Position numbers and translations under genes: made by a program
Shown: one piece after another, positions 45,451 to 54,686 of the stretch
Layout: each line of letters begins with the position of its first letter
Numbering within the stretch: the first letter of the stretch is position 1
Source: DASSFZ01 sp035283185
Lineage (GTDB): Bacteria > Chloroflexota > Anaerolineae > Fen-1058
Assembly: GCA_035283185.1 (NCBI GenBank)
Contig: DATEUJ010000151.1
Location: forward strand, 1-64,000
DNA length: 64,000 nucleotides
Reading direction: 5' to 3'
Notes under the pieces: model-generated
Database searches by the model: none
Told to the model about the DNA's origin: nothing
What the model saw: only the letters and a program-made list of their open reading frames with translations

Positions 45451-45598
45451 GCAAACCGATCGTGGCTGAGGAGATATTCCCGGCCCATCGGACGACTAAA
45501 GTCGTCACTACGAGATCCTCAGACTCATTGACACTCGTGATACAATGTGAGTATCTTGCCGGAGGTTCCAAAGCCACAGCAAATAAGGAGGATAAACC

Positions 45599-46492
45599 AT
45601 GTGCGTTCCAGGAACTCGAGAAGCAGTCTTGGGCAAACTCAGCCGCCGCGATTTTCTCAAGGCGGCGACGGCGGCGACGCTGGCCACCGCCATCTCTCAG
45701 GTCGCAACGGGCACGCTGCTCGCGAATGAAGATGAAGATGAGGGCGTCGTAGCCCGCGTCGTCGGGCGACGATTTCGTAAGGTCGTGGACCTGACGCATG
45801 TCATGACGCCGGACTTCCCCACCTATTTTGGCCCGCCGCAGCTCCAGATCGAACCGATATTCACCTATGATCCGAATGGCTTCAACATAAACCGGTGGAT
45901 CTTGAACGAGCACACCGGCACACACATGGATGCCCCGCTCCATTTCTCCGCCGCCGAGTGGTCGGCCGACGAGATCCCGATTTCTCGCCTGGTGCTGCCG
46001 TTGGCCGTGGTCGACATTCGGGCGAAGGCCGCGCAAAATCCCGACGCCCAGGTCACGCCGGAAGATTTGCGCGCCTGGGAGCGTCGCTACGGACGGATAC
46101 CGAAGGGGGCCTGCGTGGCGATGCAGAGCGGCTGGGCGGAGAAGGTGCGCACGCCCGAGTTCCGCAACGCCGACGCGAACGGTGTGATGCACTTCCCCGG
46201 CTTCCACGTCGAAGCGGTCGACTTTCTGATCGAAGAGCGCAGCGTGTACGGCATCGCCGTCGATACACTCAGCCTCGACTACGGGCCGTCGGCCGATTTC
46301 GTCACGCACTATCGCTGGCTGCCGACCAATCGCTGGGGCATGGAGAATGTGGCGAACCTGGACAAGGTGCCGCCGAGGGGATCGACGCTCGTCGTTGGCG
46401 GGCCGAAGATCGCCGGCGCGACGGGCGGGATGAGCAGGCTGATTGCGCTCGTCCACGAAGACGACGAAGACGACGAAGACGACGACGGTTAG
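45599..46492 (+). CDS. Tat-exported cyclase-family metallohydrolase
   Basis: 297 residues with AAGGAGG upstream. The Tat signal SRRDFLKAATAATLATAI is at about residues 15-33. The mature domain belongs to the cyclase/kynurenine-formamidase fold: DLTHVMTPDFPTYFG, then the metal motif HTGTHMDAPLHF, and a conserved C-terminal VYGIAVDTLSLDYG. These enzymes hydrolyse amides such as N-formylkynurenine or isatin; the substrate here is unknown. The tail is strongly acidic (DDEDDEDDDG). Tat export implies folding before transport, consistent with a metal cofactor. Confidence 0.9.
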   Translation: MCVPGTREAVLGKLSRRDFLKAATAATLATAISQVATGTLLANEDEDEGVVARVVGRRFRKVVDLTHVMTPDFPTYFGPPQLQIEPIFTYDPNGFNINRWILNEHTGTHMDAPLHFSAAEWSADEIPISRLVLPLAVVDIRAKAAQNPDAQVTPEDLRAWERRYGRIPKGACVAMQSGWAEKVRTPEFRNADANGVMHFPGFHVEAVDFLIEERSVYGIAVDTLSLDYGPSADFVTHYRWLPTNRWGMENVANLDKVPPRGSTLVVGGPKIAGATGGMSRLIALVHEDDEDDEDDDG

Positions 46493-46506
46493 TGCCGGCG
46501 GAAAAA

Positions 46507-46568
46507 AGACTTCGGAGGTCTTTAAGGCGCTTCGCCTGTCGGAAGCCCCGCGCAGACCTCCGAAGTCT
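46507..46568. repeat. Inverted pair AGACTTCGGAGGTCT / AGACCTCCGAAGTCT
   Basis: Two 15-base elements (46507-46521, 46554-46568) in inverted orientation between convergent genes (cyclase-family and two-helix membrane protein). A mixed core links the CTTCGGAAG and CCTCGGAGG variants of this palindrome family. Likely forms a hairpin and may end both transcripts. Confidence 0.88.
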
Positions 46569-46575
46569 GGAGCGG

Positions 46576-46773
46576 CTATCGTCCCAGCGCGTCGCCGAGC
46601 AGGATGCCCATCAGGCCGACGACGACGCCAAGGTGCAGCAGCAGGTTCGTGTCGGCGAGCCACGTTCCGCGCGACAGCAGGACGACGGCGAAGTTGAGGA
46701 TTACCAGCAGCACGCCGGCGAGGACGGGCACACCCTTGTGCTCGGCAATATAACCCGAAATTTGATCCAACAT
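46576..46773 (-). CDS. Small two-helix membrane protein
   Basis: 65 residues: short amphipathic start MLDQISGYIAEHKG, membrane helix 1 (VPVLAGVLLVILNFAVVLL), a turn SRGTWLADTN, and membrane helix 2 (LLLHLGVVVGLMGILLGDAL). No cofactor or catalytic motif. Start ATG at 46773 lacks a strong ribosome site. Length and composition are compatible with a genuine small membrane protein; no family name can be given. Confidence 0.6.
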   Translation of the reverse strand: MLDQISGYIAEHKGVPVLAGVLLVILNFAVVLLSRGTWLADTNLLLHLGVVVGLMGILLGDALGR

Positions 46774-46806
46774 TCTGTCTCACTCACGCAGTATATTTGT
46801 CACCCT

Positions 46807-47006
46807 TCAGAAACTCACCGGCCACCCGTCATTGCGAGCATCGGTTCGCGAAGCAATCTCCACCCGGCCGGCAAGGGGATTGCTTCGTCGCACACAACGC
46901 GACTGCTCAGAAACTCACCGGCCACCCGTCATTGCGAGCATCTGTTCGCGAAGCAATCTCCACCCGGCCGGCAAGGGGATTGCTTCGTCGCACACAACGC
47001 GACTCG
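46807..47006. repeat. 100-base direct duplication of a CGTCATTGCGAG element
   Basis: Two copies with a period of exactly 100 bases and one mismatch (TCGGTTCG against TCTGTTCG). Each begins TCAGAAACTCACCGGCC and contains CGTCATTGCGAGCA, CAATCTCC, GGGGATTGCTTCGTCG; the second ends CTCGCAATGACG, completing the inverted repeat. It is a common class of bacterial intergenic repeat. Located upstream of the two-helix gene and downstream of hflX. Confidence 0.9.
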
Positions 47007-47025
47007 CAATGACGCCCGCCAGTAG

Positions 47026-48294
<1,269 letters not shown>

Positions 48295-48359
48295 CAGCGC
48301 GCGCGCGCGGGGCGGCTCGGTTGGGATGATCTTCGTGCGTGGGATGGGTGGCCTCCGGT

Positions 48360-48420
48360 GATCAGTGAACAGTGATCAGTGAACAGTAATCAGTGAGCAG
48401 TCATCAGTAATTGGTAATTG
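48360..48420. repeat. Tandem ATCAGTGAACAGT repeats
   Basis: GATCAGTGAACAGT, GATCAGTGAACAGT, AATCAGTGAGCAGT, CATCAGTAATTGGT: about four 14-base units decaying to the right, between hflX and the small conserved gene. Confidence 0.88.
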
Positions 48421-48424
48421 GGCA

Positions 48425-48667
48425 TTAGGGCTGCTCGACTTCGTAGCGGATGTCCATGTCGTCGCGGTCGCCGAGGGCTTGCCTGAGCACGGCGACGAGC
48501 GTCGGGTCGATCCCGCCCTGTTCCATCAAGTCGAGCGCGTCGGCGCTGACGTAGTAGTCGCGATCCTCCGTCGATTCCTCTTCCATCCAGCCTACCAGCG
48601 CCTGGAGCTGCGCCTCGGTGATGCGCCCAATCCTGGCGCCGGAAGCTGCGTCGAACAAGTTTACCAT
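48425..48667 (-). CDS. Small conserved acidic protein of unknown function
   Basis: 80 residues from the ATG at 48667 (MVNLFDAASGARIG), 7 bases after GGAGG; an ATG two codons earlier is too close to that site. Pattern: ARIGRITEAQLQALVGWMEEESTEDRDYYV, then ALDLMEQGGIDPTLVAVLRQALGDRDDMDIRYE. I recall similar small proteins in Chloroflexota and cyanobacteria, sometimes given the doubtful name galactosyldiacylglycerol synthase; the size makes an enzyme unlikely. Function unknown. Confidence 0.75.
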   Translation of the reverse strand: MVNLFDAASGARIGRITEAQLQALVGWMEEESTEDRDYYVSADALDLMEQGGIDPTLVAVLRQALGDRDDMDIRYEVEQP

Positions 48668-48748
48668 GTTCATCCTCCATCTGTATTCGCCGCGTGTTTC
48701 TGCCGCAGTTTAACTGCGGCAGGAGCGACCAAATCAACTTCACAACGG

Positions 48749-50032
48749 CTATAGATTCAGGCGATGCCGCGGACTGGGCGGCGCGGCGCGCATCGGCAGA
48801 AGAACGTACACCGTCGTGCCGGGTCGCTTGACTTCGTCGTAGCCGGGGCTTTCCACCCATATCTTGCCGCCGTGCGCTTCGACCACGCCTTTGGCGACCG
48901 CCAGGCCGAGGCCCGGGCCGCCGCCCTTGAATTTGGTGCGGCCGCTGGAGTGGCGCAGTGCGTCGGTCGTGCCGGAGAACTTCTCAAAAATGCGCTCACG
49001 ATTTTCCGGCGCGATGCCGATGCCGTCGTCGGCGACGGCGATCTGAATCACCGGCTCTTCGCCGCTGCCCAGGCTGAGGAGCCGCGTTTCGATGCGCACG
49101 TGCCCGCCGTTGGGCGTGTATTTGATGCTGTTGCCGACGAGGTGCATGAACGCGTCGTACAGCCGCTGCGAGTCTGCGTACAGCGTCCGGCCCGCGATTT
49201 CGGGCGGGGGCGGCGCGATGTGCACGTCGATGCTGCGCTCGGCCATGTCATTCTTGAGATCGCCGACGACGATCTGGAAGATGTGGTTGAGCGACACGGG
49301 TTGGAAATTGAGCGCCAGCGATTCATTGTCGATCATGGAGACGGCGATCATGTCGTTCACGATCTGAAGCAGGCGTCTTGCGCCGGTCATCAGGCCGTTG
49401 GCGACGGCGGCGGCCTGCGCGTCCGCCGGATCGACGAAATCCTGGATCAGAATGTCAGAATATCCCTGGATCAGCGTGATCGGCGTGCGCAGCTCGTGAG
49501 CGGCGATGCTGATGAAATTGCTCTTCGCCCGATCGAGCTGCGCCAGCCGCCACTGCGCCCTTTCCAGCTCTCCCGCGACTCCGGCCTGTATCTCGTCGTG
49601 GAAGACGCGCGCGATGTGGGTCAAAGCCATGCTCAGGACGTTGTCGAGTCCCTGCATGTAAGCTGCCACCCGTTCCGGCAGGAACTCGGCCGTGATGGCT
49701 TGCCAGGTCTGGTCCTGGAGGGCGACGATCATGTACAGCAGGTCGCTCAGGCGATAGCCCGTTTGAAAGCCGTCGCGCGCCAGTTGAGCCAGCTCGTCGT
49801 CGAATGCCGTGAAACGCCCCGACTTCAGGCTGTCGCACAGGGCCGTGTAGGTCCGGCGAAGTTGCGCTCCCGACGGCGGTTTGAGCGGCCGCCCTGACGA
49901 AGTGGGCGGATAGGCGTGGACACGAGCGATCCACAGGTCGCAGACGGCGCCAGTGCGCGACTCGAGCCAGCGGCCAAGCTCAGGCTGCTTGATGCGCGGG
50001 GGACGCAGTGGACTGGTGACCCTGTCGCTCAC
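48749..50032 (-). CDS. Sensor histidine kinase
   Basis: 427 residues from a GTG at 50032 that overlaps the M28 gene's stop (GTGA); the longer frame upstream is antisense-like. Residues about 30-170 are an all-helical input region resembling RsbRD-type or other heme-free globin-like sensor domains (LRRTYTALCDSLKSGRFTAFDDELAQL). The kinase core follows: H-box ISIAAHELRTPIT (phospho-His), N-box HLVGNSIKYTPNGG, G1 VADDGIGIA, F-box FEKFSG and G2 GGGPGLGLAVAKGVVEAHGG. No membrane helix, so it is a soluble sensor. No response regulator is adjacent. Confidence 0.92.
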   Translation of the reverse strand: MSDRVTSPLRPPRIKQPELGRWLESRTGAVCDLWIARVHAYPPTSSGRPLKPPSGAQLRRTYTALCDSLKSGRFTAFDDELAQLARDGFQTGYRLSDLLYMIVALQDQTWQAITAEFLPERVAAYMQGLDNVLSMALTHIARVFHDEIQAGVAGELERAQWRLAQLDRAKSNFISIAAHELRTPITLIQGYSDILIQDFVDPADAQAAAVANGLMTGARRLLQIVNDMIAVSMIDNESLALNFQPVSLNHIFQIVVGDLKNDMAERSIDVHIAPPPPEIAGRTLYADSQRLYDAFMHLVGNSIKYTPNGGHVRIETRLLSLGSGEEPVIQIAVADDGIGIAPENRERIFEKFSGTTDALRHSSGRTKFKGGGPGLGLAVAKGVVEAHGGKIWVESPGYDEVKRPGTTVYVLLPMRAAPPSPRHRLNL

Positions 50033-51000
50033 GGCGCTCCTCGCTCCAACCAGACCTGCAGCGTGCGCCCTACCCTCTCCAGGCTGGCGGCGCTGATCTT
50101 GTCGATCGTGTCCTCGGTCGTGTGCCAATACGGATAGTCGAAGTCGATGATGTCCACGGCCGGGATGCCGCGCTGGAGGAATGGCACGTGGTCGTCGAGC
50201 ATCGTGTGCTTGACCTGCGGCGGGAAGTGGTCACCGTAGCCAAGCTCGGCTGCGATTGTCCACAGGCGCTCCCGGAGAGCCGGGTCGGAGTTCGATTCCC
50301 AATAGATTTGCTGGTCGGCGTCGCCGATCATATCGACGAGCACCATCAACGAAGGGTTCTCTTGCAGATGATCGGCCATGTATCGCGATCCGGCGATCCA
50401 ATCCCAACCGTCCAGGCGCCCGTTGTCTTCGGCGTCGAAGAACGCAAGCTGAATGCGATGCCCGGTCGCTTCGACATTCAGGACGCGCGCAAGCTCGAGG
50501 AGGACGGCGACGCCGCTCGCGCCATCGTTCGCGCCGGGCACGGGCTGGGTCGGGTCAATCGGGTCTCGATCGGCGCGGCGGCGTGTGTCGTAATGTGCGC
50601 CCAGGAGAATGAGCGACCCCTCGCCGCGCGCGGCGAGGATGTTACGCGCGGGCGTGTCAAGGTATTCGAACGGCTGCTCCTCGACTTGCCACCCGAATTC
50701 TGCGAGGCGTCGAGCGATGTAAGCGCCGGTGAGACGGCCGGCTTCGCTGCCTGTCGGACGCGGGCCGAAGTCCATCTGGTCGCGAGCGAACTCCATGGCC
50801 TTGCCGCCGTCGAACGGCTCAAATGCGATCAAAGTCGGTATCGGCGACTCGAGCGGGGTTGCCAGCGGCGAGAGCGGCGAGACGAGTTCGGTGGGTGGAA
50901 TCTGCGAAGTCGAGGTGACAGTTGCCCCTTGCCCACCGCATGCCGAAAGGATGATGCATGTCAGAAGGGCAAACAGCAGGATGGTCGAGCGATTTCGCAT
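50029..51000 (-). CDS. M28-family zinc peptidase / glutaminyl-cyclase-like lipoprotein
   Basis: 323 residues. Signal peptide with lipobox LSACG, then a Pro/Ser/Thr-rich linker (PPTELVSPLSPLATPLESP). The catalytic domain has metal and active-site motifs GAHYDTR, GANDGASGVAVLLELAR, FFDAEDNG, and DDHVPFLQRGIPAVDIIDFDYPYWHTTEDTID. The DDHxPF...WHTxxD combination is shared by glutaminyl-peptide cyclotransferases, so either an aminopeptidase or a Gln cyclase activity is possible. It should be a lipid-anchored extracytoplasmic enzyme. Overlaps the kinase gene by four bases, suggesting coupled expression. Confidence 0.9.
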   Translation of the reverse strand: MRNRSTILLFALLTCIILSACGGQGATVTSTSQIPPTELVSPLSPLATPLESPIPTLIAFEPFDGGKAMEFARDQMDFGPRPTGSEAGRLTGAYIARRLAEFGWQVEEQPFEYLDTPARNILAARGEGSLILLGAHYDTRRRADRDPIDPTQPVPGANDGASGVAVLLELARVLNVEATGHRIQLAFFDAEDNGRLDGWDWIAGSRYMADHLQENPSLMVLVDMIGDADQQIYWESNSDPALRERLWTIAAELGYGDHFPPQVKHTMLDDHVPFLQRGIPAVDIIDFDYPYWHTTEDTIDKISAASLERVGRTLQVWLERGAP

Positions 51001-51058
51001 AGTGTCCTATTCTTCAGCGTCAAATAGATACATGCTGGTGATTAAGTAGTCGTGATGA

Positions 51059-52405
51059 CTACGCGAAGCTGTATGCTGCTTCGGCGTTCCGAAAAGCCTC
51101 GAGCGCACTCAAGGCGCGTCGCGCGTACTGCTCGTAGCGCTCACGCTTGCTGCGCACCGGCGGATCGAGATCGGGAAGGATCCCAAAATTCGCCTTCATC
51201 GGCTGAAAGTCCTTCGGGTCGGCGTGTGTGATGTAGTGGCACAGCGCGCCGATCATCGTCTCGCACGGCAGCACGAGCAACCCCTCACCCTTCAGCCGTC
51301 GAGCGGCGTTGGCGCCGGCGACCCATCCGGTCGCAGCATTGCCCACGTAGCCTTCGACGCCGACGATCTGCCCGGCGAAGAACAAATCCGGCCGGGCGCG
51401 ATATTGCAGCGTCGGCTCGAGTATGGCCGGCGAGTTGACGAAGGTGTTGCGATGCATCATGCCGTAGCGCATGAACTCGGCGCGCGCCAGGCCGGGAATC
51501 ATCCGCAGCACGCGCTTCTGCTCGGGCCACTTGAGGTTGGTCTGGAAGCCGACGATATTGTAGAGCGTGCCGGCCAGGTTGTCTTGCCGGAGCTGCGCGA
51601 CAGCATACGGGCGCGCGCCCGTGCGCGGATCGTGCAGACCGACCGGGCGGAGCGGGCCATAAGCCAGTGCCTGCCGCCCGCGCTGCGCCATCACTTCGAT
51701 CGGCAGGCAGCCCTCGAAGAACTTCGGATCTTCTTGCTCGAAGCTGCGCAGCGCGATCCGTTCGGCGCTCACAAGCGCGTCGACGAACGCGTCGTATTCC
51801 TCTCGGGTCATGGGACAGTTGATGTAATCGCCGTCGCTGGCGTCTTCCGAGTGCCTGCCGTAGCGCGAAGCGCGGAAAGCGACCGACATGTCGATCGAAT
51901 CGGCGGCGACGATGGGCGCGACGGCATCGTAGAAGTACAAATACTCCTCGCCGCTCAAGCGCGCGATGTCGGCCGCCAGCGCGTCGGACGTCAGTGGGCC
52001 GGAGGCGATAATGGCCGGTTCGTCAGGCACGCGGGTGACTTCCTCGCGGCGCACGTGAATGCGAGGGTGATTCTCGATGCGCTGCGTGACGAGCGCGGCG
52101 AACTGCTCGCGATCGACGCCGAGCGCACCTCCCGCCGGCACGGCGGTCGCGTCGGCGCAAGACATGACGAGCGAGCCGAGGCGACGCAGCTCGGCTTTCA
52201 AGAGTCCGGGCGCGGTTGCAGGCTTGTCGCTGCCAAGTGAGTTCGAGCAGATCAGTTCGGCCAGACGATCGGAGACGTGCGCGGGCGTGTTGCGCACAGG
52301 CCGCATCTCGAACAAAGCGACGTCGATGCCGCGCTCGGCGGCTTGCCAGGCTGCCTCGGCGCCTGCCAGGCCGCCGCCGACGACGATGAGCGAGCGACTG
52401 TTCAT
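51059..52405 (-). CDS. trmFO: TrmFO, folate-dependent tRNA (uracil-5-)-methyltransferase
   Basis: 448 residues from the ATG at 52405 (a GTG one codon earlier is also possible). Makes ribothymidine at tRNA position 54 using methylene-tetrahydrofolate and FADH2. N-terminal FAD fold VVGGGLAGAEAAWQAAERG, FEMRPVRNTPAH, ICSNSLGSDKP (the conserved Cys), IIASGPLTSDAL, YFYDAVAPIVAADSID, MTREEYDAFVDAL and VGFQTNLKWPEQKRVLRMIPGL are family hallmarks. Length is typical. A tRNA-Asp gene with its own terminator lies just upstream on the same strand. Confidence 0.96.
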   Translation of the reverse strand: MNSRSLIVVGGGLAGAEAAWQAAERGIDVALFEMRPVRNTPAHVSDRLAELICSNSLGSDKPATAPGLLKAELRRLGSLVMSCADATAVPAGGALGVDREQFAALVTQRIENHPRIHVRREEVTRVPDEPAIIASGPLTSDALAADIARLSGEEYLYFYDAVAPIVAADSIDMSVAFRASRYGRHSEDASDGDYINCPMTREEYDAFVDALVSAERIALRSFEQEDPKFFEGCLPIEVMAQRGRQALAYGPLRPVGLHDPRTGARPYAVAQLRQDNLAGTLYNIVGFQTNLKWPEQKRVLRMIPGLARAEFMRYGMMHRNTFVNSPAILEPTLQYRARPDLFFAGQIVGVEGYVGNAATGWVAGANAARRLKGEGLLVLPCETMIGALCHYITHADPKDFQPMKANFGILPDLDPPVRSKRERYEQYARRALSALEAFRNAEAAYSFA

Positions 52406-52443
52406 CACGCGGCTATTCTACCACTATTCGGCGCTCCAATAAC

Positions 52444-52481
52444 AAAAGGCCCTACCAACCACATGGATGGCAGGACCTTTT
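52444..52481 (-). terminator. Terminator of tRNA-Asp
   Basis: On the minus strand AAAAGGTCCTGCCA, loop of ten bases, TGGTAGGGCCTTTTG: a 14-bp stem with two G-T or mismatched positions ending in a T run, starting 16 bases after the tRNA 3' end. Fits an intrinsic terminator before trmFO. Confidence 0.75.
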
Positions 52482-52496
52482 GCAGGAGGCAACCTG

Positions 52497-52569
52497 CGGG
52501 AGCGACGGGATTCGAACCCGCGGTCTCGGCCTTGACAGGGCCGCATGTTAACCGCTACACCACGCCCCC
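52497..52569 (-). tRNA. tRNA-Asp (anticodon GTC)
   Basis: Reads GGGGGCGTGGTGTAGCGG ... GGTTCGAATCCCGT ... CGCTCCCG on the minus strand. Acceptor stem GGGGGCG/CGCTCCC (one G-T), anticodon stem CGGCC/GGCCG with loop CTGTCAA giving anticodon GTC (52534-52536), T arm with GGTTCGAATCC. The discriminator is G as expected for Asp; CCA is not encoded. Confidence 0.97.
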
Positions 52570-52627
52570 AACATTTGTGATCATACCAGACGCACCCACG
52601 CTTGTCAACCTCAACATATGTCCGAAC

Positions 52628-52682
52628 GTAGGGCGGCTTTCCATAGCCGCCAATTTGCGGCGCGTATGGAAACGCGCCCTAC
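52628..52682. repeat. 55-base palindrome GTAGGGCG...CGCCCTAC
   Basis: Arms GTAGGGCGGCTTTCCATAGC and GCGTATGGAAACGCGCCCTAC (few mismatches) with a short AT loop. It overlaps the stop of the threonine aldolase gene (TAG, 52681-52679) and lies between that gene and tRNA-Asp. A half-copy occurs at 45427-45450. It probably ends the aldolase transcript. Confidence 0.85.
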
Positions 52683-53743
52683 AGGCGATTGGGCGCACGA
52701 TGCGCCAGGACGGTGCGCATAGCCAGCAGCGCCTGATCGATCTCCTCTTTGGTCACCCACGCGTGCGTCACGGCGCGGAAGCGGCGCTTCCCCACGGCGA
52801 ACAACAGCACGCGGCGCTCGGCCAGCCGCTGCTCGACTTCGGGTGCGTCGATCGGGACGTCGGGCGTCAAATCGAAATACACCATGTTCGTGCGGATGCG
52901 ATCCGGATCGACGGCGCAGCCGGGCGTGTCGGCCAGCCCTTCAGCCAGGCGTTTCGCGTTGGCATGATCCTCGGCCAGACGATCGACCATCATCTCGAGC
53001 GCGACGATGCCGGCTGCGGCCAGGACGCCAGCCTGCCGCAGCGCGCCGCCCACGATCTTGCGCGCGCGCAGCGCTTCGGCGATGAAATCTTGCGAGCCGC
53101 ACAAGACCGACCCGACCGGCGCGCTCAAGCCCTTGCTCAGGCAGAACGTCACCGAGTCGGCATCGCGCGCTAGATCGGCGGCCGGCACGCCGAGCGCGAC
53201 GGCCGCGTTGAAAATGCGCGCGCCGTCGACGTGCAGCTTCAGGCCATGCCGTCTCGCGAGCGACGCCATCGAGCTCGTGTACACCGCATCGAGCGGCATG
53301 CCGCCCGTCGCGTTCTGGGTGTTCTCGAGACAAATCAGACGCGTTCGCGCGTGATGCGGGTCGTCGTCTTGAATGGCGCTCTCGACGTCTTCGAGCCGCA
53401 GCGTGCCGTCCGCCTGGTTGGGAACCGCGCGCGGCACGACGCCGCCCAGCGCCGCCACGCCGCCCTGCTCGTTGTTGAGCGTGTGCGACCGGTCGCCTGC
53501 GATCACCTCGTGCCCGCGCCCGCAGTGCGTGAGCACGGCGACGAGATTGCCCATCGTCCCGCTGGGGACGAACAGCCCGGCGGGGTGGCCCATGCGCTCG
53601 GCGGCGATTTCCTCGAGACGCTTCACAGTGCGATCGTCGCCGAAGACGTCGTCGCCGACTTCGGCCTTCGCCATCGCCTCGCGCATGGCGGGCGTGGGAT
53701 GCGTCACCGTGTCAGAACGCAGATCGATATAGCCGTTGATCAT
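52679..53743 (-). CDS. ltaE: Low-specificity L-threonine aldolase
   Basis: 354 residues, fold-type I PLP enzyme that splits threonine or allo-threonine to glycine and acetaldehyde. Motifs: YIDLRSDTVTHPTPAMREAM, VGDDVFGDDRTV, FVPSGTMGNLVAV, CLENTQNATGG, HVDGARIFNAAVALG (PLP Asp) and VTFCLSKGLSAPVGSVLCG (PLP Lys). Length normal. The nitrilase-family gene is 66 bases upstream, same strand, with an AGTTCC-type repeat in the gap. Confidence 0.95.
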   Translation of the reverse strand: MINGYIDLRSDTVTHPTPAMREAMAKAEVGDDVFGDDRTVKRLEEIAAERMGHPAGLFVPSGTMGNLVAVLTHCGRGHEVIAGDRSHTLNNEQGGVAALGGVVPRAVPNQADGTLRLEDVESAIQDDDPHHARTRLICLENTQNATGGMPLDAVYTSSMASLARRHGLKLHVDGARIFNAAVALGVPAADLARDADSVTFCLSKGLSAPVGSVLCGSQDFIAEALRARKIVGGALRQAGVLAAAGIVALEMMVDRLAEDHANAKRLAEGLADTPGCAVDPDRIRTNMVYFDLTPDVPIDAPEVEQRLAERRVLLFAVGKRRFRAVTHAWVTKEEIDQALLAMRTVLAHRAPNRL

Positions 53744-53757
53744 AGTTCATCTTGACA

Positions 53758-53811
53758 AGTTCCCTGAGTTCCTTGCCTTTCCTGAAAGCCTTGAAGGAAC
53801 TGAAGGAACTC
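53758..53811. repeat. AGTTCCTTGAGTTCC/AAGGAACTGAAGGAACT inverted repeat
   Basis: AAGTTCCCTGAGTTCCTTGCC on the left and TTGAAGGAACTGAAGGAACTC on the right form a hairpin between the nitrilase-like gene and the threonine aldolase gene. The same sequence family appears inside ileS (about 58441-58502) and in decayed form at 6553-6575. Confidence 0.85.
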
Positions 53812-54622
53812 AATATTGTCTCACGACGGCGCGATAGGCGCTCGGCTGGCGGTTCTGGATCTGCTGAAGCTCTTCGCGATAGCGCCGCACGTCGTCCAGA
53901 TCGATGCGCGCCAGCGCGTAGCCTTCGATCTCTTCGTCGACTTGCGCGAAGGCTTGCCCGCGCGGGCCGACGATCATCGTCTCGCCGCAGAACGTCAGCG
54001 TCGCATCCTGCCCGATGCGGTTGGACGCCGCCACGAAGATCGAGTTCTCCAGCGCGCGCGCCGTGACGTACGTGCGCCACTCTTCCACGTTAGGCTTCTC
54101 CCAGTTCGCGCAGACGATCAGCAGGTCCGCGCCGTCGAGCGCGTACGTCCGCGCCGCTTCGGGAAAGGCGACGTCCCAGCCGATCATCAGCCCGACGTTG
54201 CCGAAATCGGCTTCGAGCACGGGGAAACGAAACCCGTTCCGGAAGGCGAGCCGCTCTTCGCCTTTCAAGTGCACCTTGCGGTATTCGCCGACGAGATCGC
54301 CGTCCGGCCCGACGAGCACCGCCGAGTTGTACAGCACCGACTCGACCTTCTCCTTAGACGGCAAGCCGAAGGCGACGTACACGCCGAACTCGCTGGCGCG
54401 CTGCGCGATCAGGTTGGCCGACGGCCCGGGCACGCGCTGCGCGAAGTCGGTGAAGCGCACGCCGCACTCGTAACCGGTCGTCGCCAGCTCGGGGAAGACA
54501 ATCAGATCGACTTTCTGCGCGACGGCGATCTTCTCGATCCACTCCGACATCTTGACGAGGTTGTCTTCCATTCGGTTCAGCTCGACCTGCATCTGGACGC
54601 AGGCAATCGTCACTTCACGCAT
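53810..54622 (-). CDS. Nitrilase-superfamily protein lacking the catalytic Cys
   Basis: 270 residues, whole carbon-nitrogen hydrolase domain. Catalytic Glu45 (VFPELATTGY) and Lys116 (YRKVHLKGEE) are present. The nucleophile position, normally the Cys of xICxD, reads Gly148 in GLMIGWDVAFPEAA (codon GGC; Cys would be TGC, one base away). A further Glu downstream (NVEEWRTYVTARALEN) is kept. With Cys replaced by Gly the amidase chemistry should be lost, so it may be a non-catalytic paralogue or carry a recent mutation. Starts ATG at 54622; no partner enzyme is obvious nearby. Confidence 0.88.
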   Translation of the reverse strand: MREVTIACVQMQVELNRMEDNLVKMSEWIEKIAVAQKVDLIVFPELATTGYECGVRFTDFAQRVPGPSANLIAQRASEFGVYVAFGLPSKEKVESVLYNSAVLVGPDGDLVGEYRKVHLKGEERLAFRNGFRFPVLEADFGNVGLMIGWDVAFPEAARTYALDGADLLIVCANWEKPNVEEWRTYVTARALENSIFVAASNRIGQDATLTFCGETMIVGPRGQAFAQVDEEIEGYALARIDLDDVRRYREELQQIQNRQPSAYRAVVRQY

Positions 54623-54686
54623 AGGTCTCCTTCACGCAGCAGGCATGTTGAGTGCGGGGCGATTATCGTGGATTACAAGGACGGTG

